This document shows positions 23,236-23,237 of a stretch of DNA of 23,237 bases, piece by piece. This DNA comes from CAZIVE01 sp964542435. GTDB taxonomy: Bacteria; Bacteroidota; Bacteroidia; Bacteroidales; Tannerellaceae. Position 1 is the first letter of the stretch. Every line of letters begins with the position of its first letter. The position numbers and the translations under genes were made by a program. Location of the stretch: contig CAZIVE010000040.1 of the NCBI GenBank assembly GCA_964542435.1, forward strand, positions 1 through 23,237, written 5' to 3'. A model generated the notes under the pieces. The model saw only the letters and a program-made list of their open reading frames with translations. It had not been told where the DNA came from and did not search any database.

Positions 23236-23237
23236 AG

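Overview
The window looks like a fragment of a gut- or rumen-type Bacteroidales chromosome, most probably Prevotellaceae, from a draft or metagenome assembly. Support: several promoters of the Bacteroidetes form (TTTG, about 19-20 bp, TAnnTTTG), no consistent Shine-Dalgarno sequences, a TonB-dependent receptor, and carbohydrate-active enzymes of families GH92, GH97 and CE1. A run of 100 N flanked by an exact 55-bp duplication marks a scaffold join. No rRNA, tRNA, transposase or CRISPR array was seen. There are 16 credible protein genes.

Layout. (1) 1-222: five 43-bp tandem repeats carrying a dyad, next to the terminator of the first gene. (2) 285-6776, minus strand: a Tat/lipoprotein-type aldo/keto reductase with two C-terminal ferredoxin clusters, an upstream membrane polyferredoxin that looks like a NapH-NapG fusion, an AraC-type regulator with its own promoter, and a TonB-dependent outer-membrane receptor. 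(3) 6933-9119, plus strand: a NUDIX-type (NrtR-like) regulator, a vWA-domain protein and a small secreted protein. Four copies of a palindromic operator lie on the two promoters of this block, which suggests an autoregulated regulon. (4) 9120-9703: non-coding, with inverted repeats, the assembly gap and a near-palindrome of about 80 bp. (5) 9704-11910: a two-gene ABC importer made of a lipoprotein substrate-binding protein and a single polypeptide joining permease to ATPase. (6) 12077-14241: an ArnT-like membrane glycosyltransferase and a small secreted helical protein. (7) 14617-15810: a secreted CE1-type esterase. (8) 15811-16291: two terminators enclosing a second array of five 43-bp repeats, unrelated in sequence to the first. 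(9) 16292-22969, minus strand: a glycosidase operon read as GH92, GH92, GH97, preceded by a 57-residue small protein.

How the genes work together. The two redox genes form a likely envelope electron-transfer pair, with the polyferredoxin feeding the reductase. The NUDIX block appears to be a self-contained regulated unit whose effector may be an ADP-ribose or NAD-related nucleotide (inference). The glycosidase operon pairs a GH92 that keeps the usual catalytic Glu with a GH92 in which that residue is Gln, plus a GH97 with the Asp of the retaining subgroup. This is consistent with attack on phosphorylated alpha-mannan and alpha-galactosides, but no SusC/SusD pair is present here.

The most interesting signals are the four-operator NUDIX/vWA circuit, the fused ABC permease-ATPase with an altered signature motif, the Glu-to-Gln GH92, the NapH-NapG fusion, and the two 43-bp-period arrays placed just outside transcription units.
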